DNA of 64,000 nt, from contig NZ_CP042476.1 in the NCBI RefSeq assembly GCF_007993795.1, forward strand, positions 310,001 through 374,000. The letters run 5' to 3'. The notes beneath the pieces are model-generated. The model did not search any database. It was not told the origin of the DNA and worked only from the letters and a program-made list of their open reading frames with translations. A program made the translations under genes and the position numbers. The first letter of the stretch is position 1; each line of letters starts with the position of its first letter. Positions 1 to 7,114 of this stretch are shown in pieces. The stretch is from Antarcticibacterium arcticum. Lineage in GTDB: Bacteria; Bacteroidota; Bacteroidia; Flavobacteriales; Flavobacteriaceae.

Positions 1-264
1 TTTAGAATAGACAAGGAAAATAACCGGATGGCGGTTCAGTTGGAAGAAATAGTACCCAATTCTCTAAAACCTATACTCACAGGACCTGTAATTCCGGGTA
101 CTGTACAATTAACACCCTCTGGAAAACTTATAATTTTAATGAGAGATTGCCAGACTACCGGGGGATACCCGAGGGTTCTTCAATTGAGTGAAAATGGAAT
201 GAATAGATTGGCTCAAAAGGTACAGGGAAATAGTATTACATTTCAACTCTCGCCCTTGCAGTAA
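1..264 (+). CDS. pxpC: 5-oxoprolinase subunit C (biotin-dependent carboxyltransferase family), 3' end only
   Basis: The frame is open from the first base and ends in TAA at 262-264, so only the last 87 codons are present and the start lies outside the window. The visible part carries the family's C-terminal signature: an NRM motif (residues 9-11 of the fragment), then PGTVQLTPSG, then QTTGGYPR. These are typical of the PxpC/KipA/YbgK proteins that, with PxpA and PxpB, cleave 5-oxoproline to glutamate using ATP. The identification rests on the C-terminal third only. The pxpB and pxpA partners would be expected upstream and cannot be checked here. Confidence 0.85.
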   Translation, partial: FRIDKENNRMAVQLEEIVPNSLKPILTGPVIPGTVQLTPSGKLIILMRDCQTTGGYPRVLQLSENGMNRLAQKVQGNSITFQLSPLQ

Positions 265-296
265 TCTTTGATAGCAGCGGTGCGGCTGGAAATAAG

Positions 297-359
297 AAGT
301 GCCGTACAGTACGGGAATTAGCAGCCCTACCTGCCAATCTATGCACAATAACGGCACTT
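297..359 (+). repeat. Intergenic stem with AGCCCTACCTG box, copy 1
   Basis: The arms AAGTGCCGT (297-305) and ACGGCACTT (351-359) are perfectly complementary, and AGCCCTACCTG (323-333) lies between them. TTTTT follows the right arm, so it could act as a terminator for pxpC, which ends 33 bp upstream. The same arrangement occurs at 1709-1763 and 2681-2746 with different arm sequences but the same box. That pattern suggests selection on pairing plus the box rather than simple sequence duplication. Confidence 0.6.
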
Positions 360-412
360 TTTAAAACTAATAAATAATAACACCATAAAAGTACCTCGGG
401 ACTTTTCATCAT

Positions 413-430
413 ACAAGGGGATTTTTCCCC
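413..430 (+). promoter_or_regulatory. ACAAGGGG-N6-CCCC palindrome, copy 1
   Basis: The GGGG and CCCC half-sites are separated by ATTTTT. The palindrome lies about 80 bp upstream of the 511 gene. Near-identical sites precede the next two transcription units (1842-1860 and 2813-2830). It could be an operator for the LuxR-type response regulator encoded at 3694, or a short attenuator hairpin. The sequence alone does not decide between them. Confidence 0.5.
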
Positions 431-510
431 AATTTCCACGTTATGTATAATTTGCCTGATTTTATTTGTTAGATTTATCTTAACTTTTCATTAAGAAATA
501 AATAAGTGAT

Positions 511-900
511 ATGGCAAAACCTATAAATTGCATAACAGTTAAAGAAGCACGGGATATACAGAATGTTTGGAAAAACTCACGGGGAAAGGAAATAGAACGG
601 GCTCAAAAATATGAAGATACCCGTGAATTTCTTTACAGCGTAGATGAATTACAGGAATATTTGGATTATGTTCGTGAGATGTCAACTAAACAAGGTATAA
701 CCAATCCGGGAATAAGGATCTATTTTGCCGCTTACCCGGGTGCTGCTTCCAAAAAGAGTTACAGTACTGTTTTCCTTTCTGCTACCAACTCTGTGAGTTC
801 TGTGAGTTCAGAAAAAAGTGCCGAAGATACAGTGGAAAATAATTATTCAATTGATCCCTTAAATCATAGCTCAGGCGGGGTACCTCCTGTAGATTATTAA
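511..900 (+). CDS. Conserved hypothetical protein, linked to seven-helix membrane proteins
   Basis: A protein of 129 residues with no signal peptide or membrane segment. The first 90 residues look like a compact fold, with a charged helical stretch (residues 15-55) followed by a short beta-like segment around residues 65-90. The C-terminal 40 residues are Ser/Asn-rich and probably disordered. I do not recognise a named domain. I have an impression of similar flavobacterial hypothetical proteins but cannot verify it here. The gene ends 11 bp before the 912 membrane-protein gene on the same strand, so the two are probably co-transcribed, and a repeated regulatory element lies upstream (297-430). 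A role as a cytosolic partner of the membrane protein is inference from position only. Confidence 0.75.
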   Translation: MAKPINCITVKEARDIQNVWKNSRGKEIERAQKYEDTREFLYSVDELQEYLDYVREMSTKQGITNPGIRIYFAAYPGAASKKSYSTVFLSATNSVSSVSSEKSAEDTVENNYSIDPLNHSSGGVPPVDY

Positions 901-911
901 TAGTCTTTACT

Positions 912-1661
912 TTGTTTGATCTTTTCGTTGAAACACTTTTTAGGGGGTTGCTATGGGAATTGGTAGCTGCTTTGGCGGGTTCTTTTTATTTATGGAAGGT
1001 TAAAAATGTTCCTTTGATAAATAAAATATTCGTTTGGTTCCTTTGGTTAACCCTGATTATTGATTTTTCGGGTTTATACATGCTTTTTGGTTATTACAGC
1101 AATTACAAATATTTCGCTTTTGTAAAGGGTACCCGGTTTGTTCAAAATTACTGGTTGTTCAATTCCTATCATTTGATTGCGTACTGTGCCTTTCTGTCTT
1201 TTTTCATATTCCAGATAAATTCCAAAAAATGGAGGAAAAGTTTTTGGATTCTAACCGTCCTATTCTCAATTATTGCAGTTCTTAATTTAATTTTTTCCGG
1301 GGTATTTTTTACAGGATATTCTGCATTTACCGCAATAGGTGGAACCATCATATTATTGCTTTGTATAATCTTGTTTTTTTACCAGACTCTTCGAAGTAAT
1401 AAGATCCTTAATTTTTATTCAGACCTGGCCTTCTACGTCGCTATTGGAGCTTTACTCTGGCATGTGAGTATCACACCCTTGTTTATTTATAATAAATATG
1501 GAATTATGTCCTCCAGTCCGGATTTTGTAGAATTTTACAAGGGATTATTGTTAACTATGAATATCTTTATGTACGGGTGTTTCGCTGCAGGTTTTTTAAT
1601 CAAATCAAAATCCGGCAATTCTGAAATTATTAGGAATTTAAATGGTGTGGATAAAGTATGA
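912..1661 (+). CDS. Seven-helix membrane protein, paralogue A
   Basis: A protein of 249 residues with seven clear hydrophobic segments and short charged loops. It aligns along its whole length with the protein encoded at 1906-2634. Shared landmarks include AGSFYLWK versus AGSIYLWK near the N-terminus, YWLFNSY versus YWWYNSY, and WHVSITPLFIYNKY versus WHVSITPVFIYNKY in helix six. The start is TTG at 912. No upstream ATG is in frame, and this position aligns with the ATG start of the paralogue. It has no kinase, enzyme or transporter motif. Its place beside a histidine kinase and response regulator suggests a membrane sensor or a regulated output, but this is inference. Confidence 0.8.
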   Translation: MFDLFVETLFRGLLWELVAALAGSFYLWKVKNVPLINKIFVWFLWLTLIIDFSGLYMLFGYYSNYKYFAFVKGTRFVQNYWLFNSYHLIAYCAFLSFFIFQINSKKWRKSFWILTVLFSIIAVLNLIFSGVFFTGYSAFTAIGGTIILLLCIILFFYQTLRSNKILNFYSDLAFYVAIGALLWHVSITPLFIYNKYGIMSSSPDFVEFYKGLLLTMNIFMYGCFAAGFLIKSKSGNSEIIRNLNGVDKV

Positions 1662-1708
1662 GGGCTTTTTTAACCTTTCTTGAATGGTAAAAAGTGAGAA
1701 TGAAAAAA

Positions 1709-1763
1709 CGTTCTCCGGTTAAATTTTAAAAGCCCTACCTGATAAAATCCAAACCGAAGAACG
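1709..1763 (+). repeat. Intergenic stem with AGCCCTACCTG box, copy 2
   Basis: The arms CGTTCTCCGGTT (1709-1720) and AACCGAAGAACG (1752-1763) pair with one mismatch, around AGCCCTACCTG (1731-1741). The arm sequence is wholly different from copies 1 and 3 while pairing is kept, so the two arms have changed together. Unlike copies 1 and 3, the right arm is not followed directly by a T-run, which weakens a pure terminator reading. It begins 48 bp after the stop of the 912 gene. Confidence 0.6.
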
Positions 1764-1841
1764 CCATTTCCCTTTTTCATAAAATATAAGTCAAACAACA
1801 AATAATGAGTACCTAAAGATAAAAAGCTGTTCTAATATGAA

Positions 1842-1860
1842 ACAAGGGGCTTTTTCCCCT
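1842..1860 (+). promoter_or_regulatory. ACAAGGGG-N6-CCCC palindrome, copy 2
   Basis: ACAAGGGG is followed by CTTTTT and CCCCT and then a T-run. It lies 45 bp upstream of the likely ATG of paralogue B. The single difference from copies 1 and 3 is in the spacer (C for A), and the half-sites are unchanged. Confidence 0.5.
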
Positions 1861-1905
1861 TTTTAATCCTTGATTATTAGAAAGTTAGCTTATAAAATTC
1901 AAAAG

Positions 1906-2634
1906 ATGTTCCTGGAGTATATAGTAGATAATTTTCTTCTTATTTATCTAATGGAATTGGGTGCGGCTATTGCCGGCTCTATATATTTATGGAAAGCAAG
2001 GGTCCCTCAGAAAGGTGTGCGGTTATTTGTTTATTATTTATGGCTTGTGGTTTTTGTTGAATTGATTGGACTATACCCCTCCTACGCATATTTCAATGAT
2101 TATAACAAATTAGGATTTATAAAAGATACCTTATTTGAGCGCAACTACTGGTGGTATAATTCATATTCGGTCATAAAGTTTTTGGTACTGTATGTTTTTT
2201 TTATCCTACAGCTCAATCCCCCTTCCAGGCGCAGGAAATTGTTCGTTATTTCTGCTTTATTTATCCTCAGTTTTATAATTCATCTAATCTTTGGGGACAC
2301 ATTTTTTAAAGCCCATTCTGCATATATGTCTGTTACCGGCACCCTATTTCTAATGATCCTCATATTACTATACCATTTCGAAATTTTAAAAAGTGACAGG
2401 ATCCTGAAATTTTACAGAAGTATGCCATTCTACATTTCTATTGGTATATTGATTTGGCATGTGTCTATTACCCCGGTGTTCATTTATAATAAATATTTTA
2501 CCCTTAAAAGCCCTGATTTTATATACTTTCAAATGATGTTCTTAAGGTCTATTAATATATTCCTATACGGTATCCTTATATTGGGATTTATCGTTTGCAC
2601 TTTTAAAAGGAATAAATTATCAGGGAGTAAGTAA
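1906..2634 (+). CDS. Seven-helix membrane protein, paralogue B
   Basis: A 242-residue protein from the ATG at 1906. A longer reading from TTG at 1870 is open, but that start nearly touches the palindrome, and the ATG aligns with the start of paralogue A, so the ATG is preferred. Seven hydrophobic segments are visible. The WHVSITPVFIYNKY motif in helix six and the YWWYNSY motif are shared with paralogue A. No catalytic motif is seen. Its own copy of the composite element lies upstream and another lies downstream before the kinase gene, so it appears to be a separate transcription unit. The function is unknown, and membrane sensing with the neighbouring two-component pair is plausible. Confidence 0.8.
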   Translation: MFLEYIVDNFLLIYLMELGAAIAGSIYLWKARVPQKGVRLFVYYLWLVVFVELIGLYPSYAYFNDYNKLGFIKDTLFERNYWWYNSYSVIKFLVLYVFFILQLNPPSRRRKLFVISALFILSFIIHLIFGDTFFKAHSAYMSVTGTLFLMILILLYHFEILKSDRILKFYRSMPFYISIGILIWHVSITPVFIYNKYFTLKSPDFIYFQMMFLRSINIFLYGILILGFIVCTFKRNKLSGSK

Positions 2635-2680
2635 CAAAAGATGGTAAGAAAGGTTGAATTGGGAAACTTCCGGAATAAAA

Positions 2681-2746
2681 AAGTGCCGTTAATTAGTTCT
2701 ATCTATAGCCCTACCTATATTTAAATACTAAACACTAACGACACTT
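2681..2746 (+). repeat. Intergenic stem with AGCCCTACCT box, copy 3
   Basis: The arms AAGTGCCGTTA (2681-2691) and TAACGACACTT (2736-2746) pair with one mismatch, around AGCCCTACCT (2707-2716). TTTTT follows. The mismatch falls at the same stem position as in copy 2. It begins 47 bp after the stop of paralogue B and precedes the histidine kinase gene. Confidence 0.6.
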
Positions 2747-2812
2747 TTTAACCCCCAAACATTTTAGATTACTAAAATGATAAATCAAATATAGATCGGT
2801 CAAAATAATGAT

Positions 2813-2830
2813 ACAAGGGGATTTTTCCCC
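2813..2830 (+). promoter_or_regulatory. ACAAGGGG-N6-CCCC palindrome, copy 3
   Basis: Identical to copy 1 over ACAAGGGGATTTTTCCCC and followed by six T. It precedes the histidine kinase/response regulator pair, so if it is the binding site of the regulator the system would be autoregulated. The longest reading of the kinase gene runs through this site, which argues against that longest start. Confidence 0.5.
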
Positions 2831-2912
2831 TTTTTTATTTCGGTTTATTGCAGGGGTTATATTTAATACGCGGGAAAATATGTATACTTGTTTAACAATT
2901 GGCCTTTTAACT

Positions 2913-3701
2913 ATGCTTGCCCGGGAAGAACTACTACTTATTGTATACTTTATTGTGGTTATATTATTATTAACCACGTTTGGAATAGTTTTCTTTATCA
3001 CATTCCAAAGAAGGAAAAATAACCTTCTAAAAGAAAAGTATGAAGCTGAAAAACGTTTTGAAGAGGAACTTACCCAGTCCAAACTGGAGATCCAGGAACA
3101 AACATTAAAAAATGTGGGTTGGGAACTGCATGATAATATAGGGCAGTTACTCTCTGTGGCCAATATGCAGCTTAACATCCTTTCCAGATCTATTGAGGAA
3201 TCGTCACAAAGATCTTTAGGAGAAATTAAGGAAATAGTTGCGAATTCGCTTCTGGAGGTAAGATCGCTCTCCAAATCCCTTAACAATGAGGTGATAAATT
3301 ACTCCGGATTGGAGACTTCAGTAAAAAATGAATTAGCGAGATTTGAAAGATTGAACATCATAACACCGAAATTTATCATCAATGGAGAGAGTTTTGAGAT
3401 CCCGCAAAAAGATGCCATTATACTTTTCAGGATTTTACAGGAATTTTTCAGCAACGTGATAAAACATTCAAAAGCAGATAAACTGGAGGTTAATTTTGAG
3501 TATACGCCTTCTCAATTGAATATTTTTGTTAGTGATAACGGGCTTGGTTTTGACACCCTTAATATTGAAAAGAGTTCGGGCCTATTAAATATGGAAAGCC
3601 GGGCAACCTTAATTAAAAGTACCTTTTCATTAAAGTCTGTAGAAAGTGAGGGAACTTCCTTATCTTTAAGCTATCCTAATCCTTCCCATTTATATGAGTA
3701 A
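2913..3701 (+). CDS. Sensor histidine kinase, HisKA_3 (NarL/DesK) class
   Basis: A 262-residue protein from the ATG at 2913. The longer reading from 2808 overlaps the palindrome and adds a poorly protein-like leader, so it was not used. One membrane helix (residues about 7-31) is followed by a coiled-coil linker, then the dimerisation/phosphoacceptor helix with ELHDNIGQ, in which His73 is the likely phosphorylated residue. The C-terminal ATPase domain shows the N-box region (FFSNVIKHSKA) and a DNGLGFD G1 box. There is almost no extracellular domain, so the signal must come from the membrane, the cytoplasm or a partner such as the two seven-helix proteins upstream. The gene overlaps its response regulator by 8 bp. 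Confidence 0.9.
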   Translation: MLAREELLLIVYFIVVILLLTTFGIVFFITFQRRKNNLLKEKYEAEKRFEEELTQSKLEIQEQTLKNVGWELHDNIGQLLSVANMQLNILSRSIEESSQRSLGEIKEIVANSLLEVRSLSKSLNNEVINYSGLETSVKNELARFERLNIITPKFIINGESFEIPQKDAIILFRILQEFFSNVIKHSKADKLEVNFEYTPSQLNIFVSDNGLGFDTLNIEKSSGLLNMESRATLIKSTFSLKSVESEGTSLSLSYPNPSHLYE

Positions 3702-4326
3702 GACGGTAATTATCGTTGATGATCACAATCTGTTTGGCCAGTCATTAAAAGGCCTTATAAATTCTTTTAATGATTACCAGGTTCTGGCCGTATTAACTAC
3801 CGGGCAGGAACTTGTAGATTATTTTGAGGGCAATAGAGTGAAGCCGGACATTGTCCTGCTGGATATTCGCATGCCGGTTATGAATGGTATGGAAACCATG
3901 GAATGGCTTAAGGTAAATTATCCAGATCAAAAGGTTCTTGCGCTCTCTATGGAACATGAGGAAGAGATCATTATTAAAATGATCAAGGCAGGGTGCCGGG
4001 GATATTTATTGAAGGATATTGAGCCAGATGAATTCTTATTTGCACTTACCTGTGTATTAGATAGCGGGTATTATCTTAACGAAGAAACTTCCAGTGCCTT
4101 ACGGTGCGCCCGGGAAAATTTATCCTCCAATCCGCTCTCACAAAGAGAAATGGAATTTATTAATCTTGCCTGTAGTGAACTAACCTACAAGGAAGTGGCC
4201 CTGCAAATGAATTTAAGTCCAAAAACTATAGATGGTTACAGGGAAAACCTATTCCGCAAGCTCGATGTAAAAAGTCGCGTGGGGCTCGTGCTTTATGCAG
4301 TTAAGAACAATATGGTAAGCGTATAA
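3694..4326 (+). CDS. Response regulator, NarL/LuxR family
   Basis: A 210-residue protein. The receiver domain (residues 3-125) has the acidic pair DD at 9-10, the phosphoacceptor Asp57 in LLDIRMP and a Lys in LLKDIEPDE. The LuxR-type helix-turn-helix (about residues 145-205) has LSQREMEFINLACSE, KEVALQMNLSPKTIDGYR and a C-terminal helix. The gene overlaps the kinase gene by 8 bp, so this is a cognate pair. The GGGG/CCCC palindromes upstream of this operon and of the two neighbouring transcription units are natural candidates for its binding site, which is inference from position. Confidence 0.93.
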   Translation: MSKTVIIVDDHNLFGQSLKGLINSFNDYQVLAVLTTGQELVDYFEGNRVKPDIVLLDIRMPVMNGMETMEWLKVNYPDQKVLALSMEHEEEIIIKMIKAGCRGYLLKDIEPDEFLFALTCVLDSGYYLNEETSSALRCARENLSSNPLSQREMEFINLACSELTYKEVALQMNLSPKTIDGYRENLFRKLDVKSRVGLVLYAVKNNMVSV

Positions 4327-4483
4327 AATACGACGGTTTTTGCAAAATATCATTCCTTTAGGATCCCTGTTTTTAAGGTCACTTAGCGCTTCGAAATGTG
4401 GGTTTTAGTTTATTTTTAACCCCTTTGGCTTCAATTTAACTGAATTCCTGAGTATCTTCGCACACTAAAAATTAAGTAACTAC

Positions 4484-6007
4484 GTGATAGATTCAGCCAA
4501 AATAGAACTAAGGAATTTACGATTAAAAGATTATCAGCAATTAAAAATATCCATGATCAAAAGCTATAAAACTATGGCCGATGAGTATTGGAGCAAAGCT
4601 GAGATCAAAACCCTTATCAGTAAATTTCCCGATGGCCAGTTTTGTATCGAAATAGATGGCAAAATAGCGGGCTGTGCCCTTTCAATCATTGTAGATTATG
4701 ATAAATTTGATGTCAATCATAAATATGAAGATATCATTGGAGGGGAGAATTTTTCTACCCATATCAAGAGTGGGGATGTCCTATACGGGATAGACGTTTT
4801 TATTCATCCGGATTACAGGGGGATGCGTCTGGGCCGAAGGTTATATGAAGCGAGAAAAGAATTGTGTGAACAACTCAATTTAAAATCGATCATTTTTGGT
4901 GGCAGAATTCCCAATTATGCTGAATATGCCGATGAGCTCACCCCAAAGAAATATATAGATAAGGTTAAACTTAAGGAAATACACGATCCCGTACTGTCAT
5001 TCCAGTTATCTAATGATTTTCACGTAAAAAAAGTGATCAAAGGATATTTACCCGGGGATGAGGACAGCCTGGAATTTGCCACCTTAATGGAATGGAATAA
5101 TATCTATTACACCAAACCAAAGAAATTAATAGACACCAAAAAAACTGTTGTAAGGCTGGGTCTGGTACAATGGCAAATGCGCCTCTTCAAGGATTATGAT
5201 TCCCTGGTCTCCCAGATTGAATTCTTCGTAGATGCGGTAAGTGATTATCAAAGTGATTTTATACTTTTTCCGGAGTTGTTCAATGCCCCGTTAATGGCGC
5301 AATTCAACCATATGAATGAAGCGGAAGCTATTCGGGGGCTGTCTTCTTATACAGACAGGTTGCTGGAAACCTTCAGGGAATTTGCAATGAATTACAATAT
5401 CAACATCATTACCGGAAGCATGCCACAGGTAGTAGGGGAGCATATGCATAATGTGGGCTTTCTATGCCGAAGGGATGGTAGTTATGAAAAATATGAAAAA
5501 CTGCACATCACCCCGGCCGAGGAATCTGCCTGGGGAATGAAGGGTGGGTCAATCCTGGAAACCTATGATACAGATTGCGGAAAAATAGGAGTGCTTATAT
5601 GTTATGATGTAGAATTTCCTGAACTACCAAGGTTACTGGCAGAAGAAGGAATGAACATACTGTTTGTACCCTTTATGACAGATACTCAAAACGGGTATTC
5701 CCGTGTGAAGATATGTGCACAATCAAGGGCCGTAGAAAACGAATGTTATGTTGCCATTGCAGGTTCTGTTGGAAATTTACCCAAGGTGAACAATATGGAT
5801 ATACAGTACGCTCAAAGTGCGGTGTTTACACCTTCAGATTTTGCTTTTCCCGTGAACGGAATAAAAGCTGAAGCTACGCCAAATACCGAAAGCACCTTGC
5901 TGGTAGATGTAGACCTTGACCTGTTAAAAGAACTTCATAATTTTGGAAGTGTTCGTAATTTAAAAGACCGCCGGAAGGACCTTTATTCCATTAAAAGGAA
6001 AAAATAA
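4484..6007 (+). CDS. Bifunctional GNAT acetyltransferase / carbon-nitrogen hydrolase
   Basis: A 507-residue protein from a GTG start at 4484. A possible flavobacterial -7 box, TATCTTCG, lies at 4453-4460. The N-terminal GNAT domain (about 1-190) has the acetyl-CoA loop RGMRLG near residues 112-117. The C-terminal nitrilase-superfamily domain (about 222-500) has the complete Glu-Lys-Cys triad: Glu264 in FPELFN, Lys339 in YEKLHITP and Cys373 in LICYDVEFPE. The hydrolase should therefore be active on an amide or nitrile-like C-N bond, with the GNAT domain acylating the same or a related amine. The substrate is not evident from the neighbours. It stands alone, well separated from the arginine operon. 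Confidence 0.9.
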   Translation: MIDSAKIELRNLRLKDYQQLKISMIKSYKTMADEYWSKAEIKTLISKFPDGQFCIEIDGKIAGCALSIIVDYDKFDVNHKYEDIIGGENFSTHIKSGDVLYGIDVFIHPDYRGMRLGRRLYEARKELCEQLNLKSIIFGGRIPNYAEYADELTPKKYIDKVKLKEIHDPVLSFQLSNDFHVKKVIKGYLPGDEDSLEFATLMEWNNIYYTKPKKLIDTKKTVVRLGLVQWQMRLFKDYDSLVSQIEFFVDAVSDYQSDFILFPELFNAPLMAQFNHMNEAEAIRGLSSYTDRLLETFREFAMNYNINIITGSMPQVVGEHMHNVGFLCRRDGSYEKYEKLHITPAEESAWGMKGGSILETYDTDCGKIGVLICYDVEFPELPRLLAEEGMNILFVPFMTDTQNGYSRVKICAQSRAVENECYVAIAGSVGNLPKVNNMDIQYAQSAVFTPSDFAFPVNGIKAEATPNTESTLLVDVDLDLLKELHNFGSVRNLKDRRKDLYSIKRKK

Positions 6008-6469
6008 AGGGTTTTCTAATTATTTTTCTGAAAAAATTTCTCCCCCGTTTCCGGCTTTAATGGCTTATATAACGGGGTTTTTCCTGTTATTTTAATTTTT
6101 AAGACTTTCAGCAAAACCGGATTTTTTTCAAAAAACCCATTGTTGGTTATTTTTTTTATATACTTTTACCCCGTGATTTCAACACCTCAAATAATAAGGC
6201 CATTTAATAATCGCCGGATTTTCATCCGCCGGTAAGGATATCCGTTTTCCCGCGTCTTTTTATTAATTTATTTGATCTTTTTTTCCATTTTGAAACACAT
6301 TACCAACATATTTAATAAGTTATATTTCAGTATTCTTACTGATATATCTCCCATGCGCAGGCAGTTCCGTCGCACGTAAGTGCGTCTATATTCTATGGAA
6401 CTTAGGTGAGTCCGGTTCTTCTCTCAACAACAAGCATTTCAAATATTTTAACCTTAAACTCTCTGGCAT
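6008..6469 (+). other. Intergenic region and arginine operon leader
   Basis: 462 bp without a convincing gene. The minus-strand reading frame that enters it is a shadow of the GNAT gene. The first 180 bp are T-rich and hold only weak hairpins. TATACTTTT in the segment around 6160-6172 resembles a Bacteroidota -7 box, with TTGG upstream. The last 110 bp hold a two-part hairpin, described separately, which would lie in the 5' leader of the arginine operon. Confidence 0.5.
6363..6402 (+). promoter_or_regulatory. Structured leader of the arginine operon
   Basis: A nested inverted repeat: outer arms AGTTCC (6363-6368) and GGAACT (6397-6402), inner hairpin CGCAC-GTAA-GTGCG (6371-6384). It sits 67 bp before the operon's first ATG. 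No T-run follows directly, so it is not an obvious terminator. It may be an operator or an RNA structure that modulates translation or elongation. Confidence 0.4.
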
Positions 6470-7114
6470 ATGAAAATTGTCATTGCTAATAATACACATG
6501 CGAAATACGCCCAAATAATTTGCGACACCATTGAGGAGTCGGCAAAAGTTCGTGGTACCGGTATTGCCCGCAGAACCCCTGAGTATATCCTCACCAAAAT
6601 GGAGAACGGGAATGCGATCATTGCTCTTGAAGGGGAAACCTTTGCCGGTTTTTGTTATATCGAGATTTGGGGGCACGAAAAATTTGTGGCCAATTCCGGA
6701 TTGATAGTACATCCCGATTTCAGGAACCGTGGCCTGGCAAAGGATATCAAAAAAGCGGTATTTGACCATTCCCGAAAGAAATATCCCGATGCCAAGATCT
6801 TTGGGATCACTACCGGCCTCGCGGTTATGAAGATCAATTATGAGCTGGGGTATCAACCGGTAACTTTTTCTGAATTAACAACAGATGAAAGTTTCTGGAA
6901 AGGTTGCCAGACCTGTAAGAACTATGATATTCTTACCAGAACAGAGCGCAAAATGTGCCTTTGTACAGGAATGCTTTATGACCCTGCAAAAAAGGTAAAA
7001 CCAAAGGAAAAATCGAGATTGAACGATAAAGCTTTTACCAGATTGAAAAGTATTAAACAAACGCTTTTTTTTAAAAAGGAAAAAGCGACAACGGGAGTTA
7101 AAACCCAAAAATAA
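6470..7114 (+). CDS. GNAT acyltransferase of the arginine operon (candidate N-acylglutamate synthase)
   Basis: A 214-residue GNAT protein. The acetyl-CoA binding segment is around residues 86-95 (RNRGLAKDIKKA). An unusual C-terminal extension holds four cysteines, C146-x2-C149 and C163-x-C165, which could bind zinc. It is the first gene of the arginine operon, ends directly before argG (TAA then ATG), and no ArgA or ArgJ is seen in the window. By position it should make the acylated glutamate that ArgB phosphorylates. Related GNAT genes head arginine clusters in other Bacteroidota. Whether the acyl donor is acetyl- or succinyl-CoA cannot be read from the sequence, although the downstream ArgF' suggests succinyl. 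Confidence 0.8.
   Translation: MKIVIANNTHAKYAQIICDTIEESAKVRGTGIARRTPEYILTKMENGNAIIALEGETFAGFCYIEIWGHEKFVANSGLIVHPDFRNRGLAKDIKKAVFDHSRKKYPDAKIFGITTGLAVMKINYELGYQPVTFSELTTDESFWKGCQTCKNYDILTRTERKMCLCTGMLYDPAKKVKPKEKSRLNDKAFTRLKSIKQTLFFKKEKATTGVKTQK

Noticed and set aside
297..2746. attC-type recombination sites of an integron
   Set aside because: The stems are about 55-65 bp with a conserved box in the loop, but there are no GTTRRRY/RYYYAAC core sites and no integrase in the window.
2808..2912. Longer N-terminus of the histidine kinase
   Set aside because: It runs through the conserved palindrome and gives a leader that does not look like protein; ATG 2913 starts directly before the membrane helix.
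6386..6856. Minus-strand reading frame of 156 codons
   Set aside because: It lies mostly opposite the well-supported GNAT gene and has no domain or coding character of its own.
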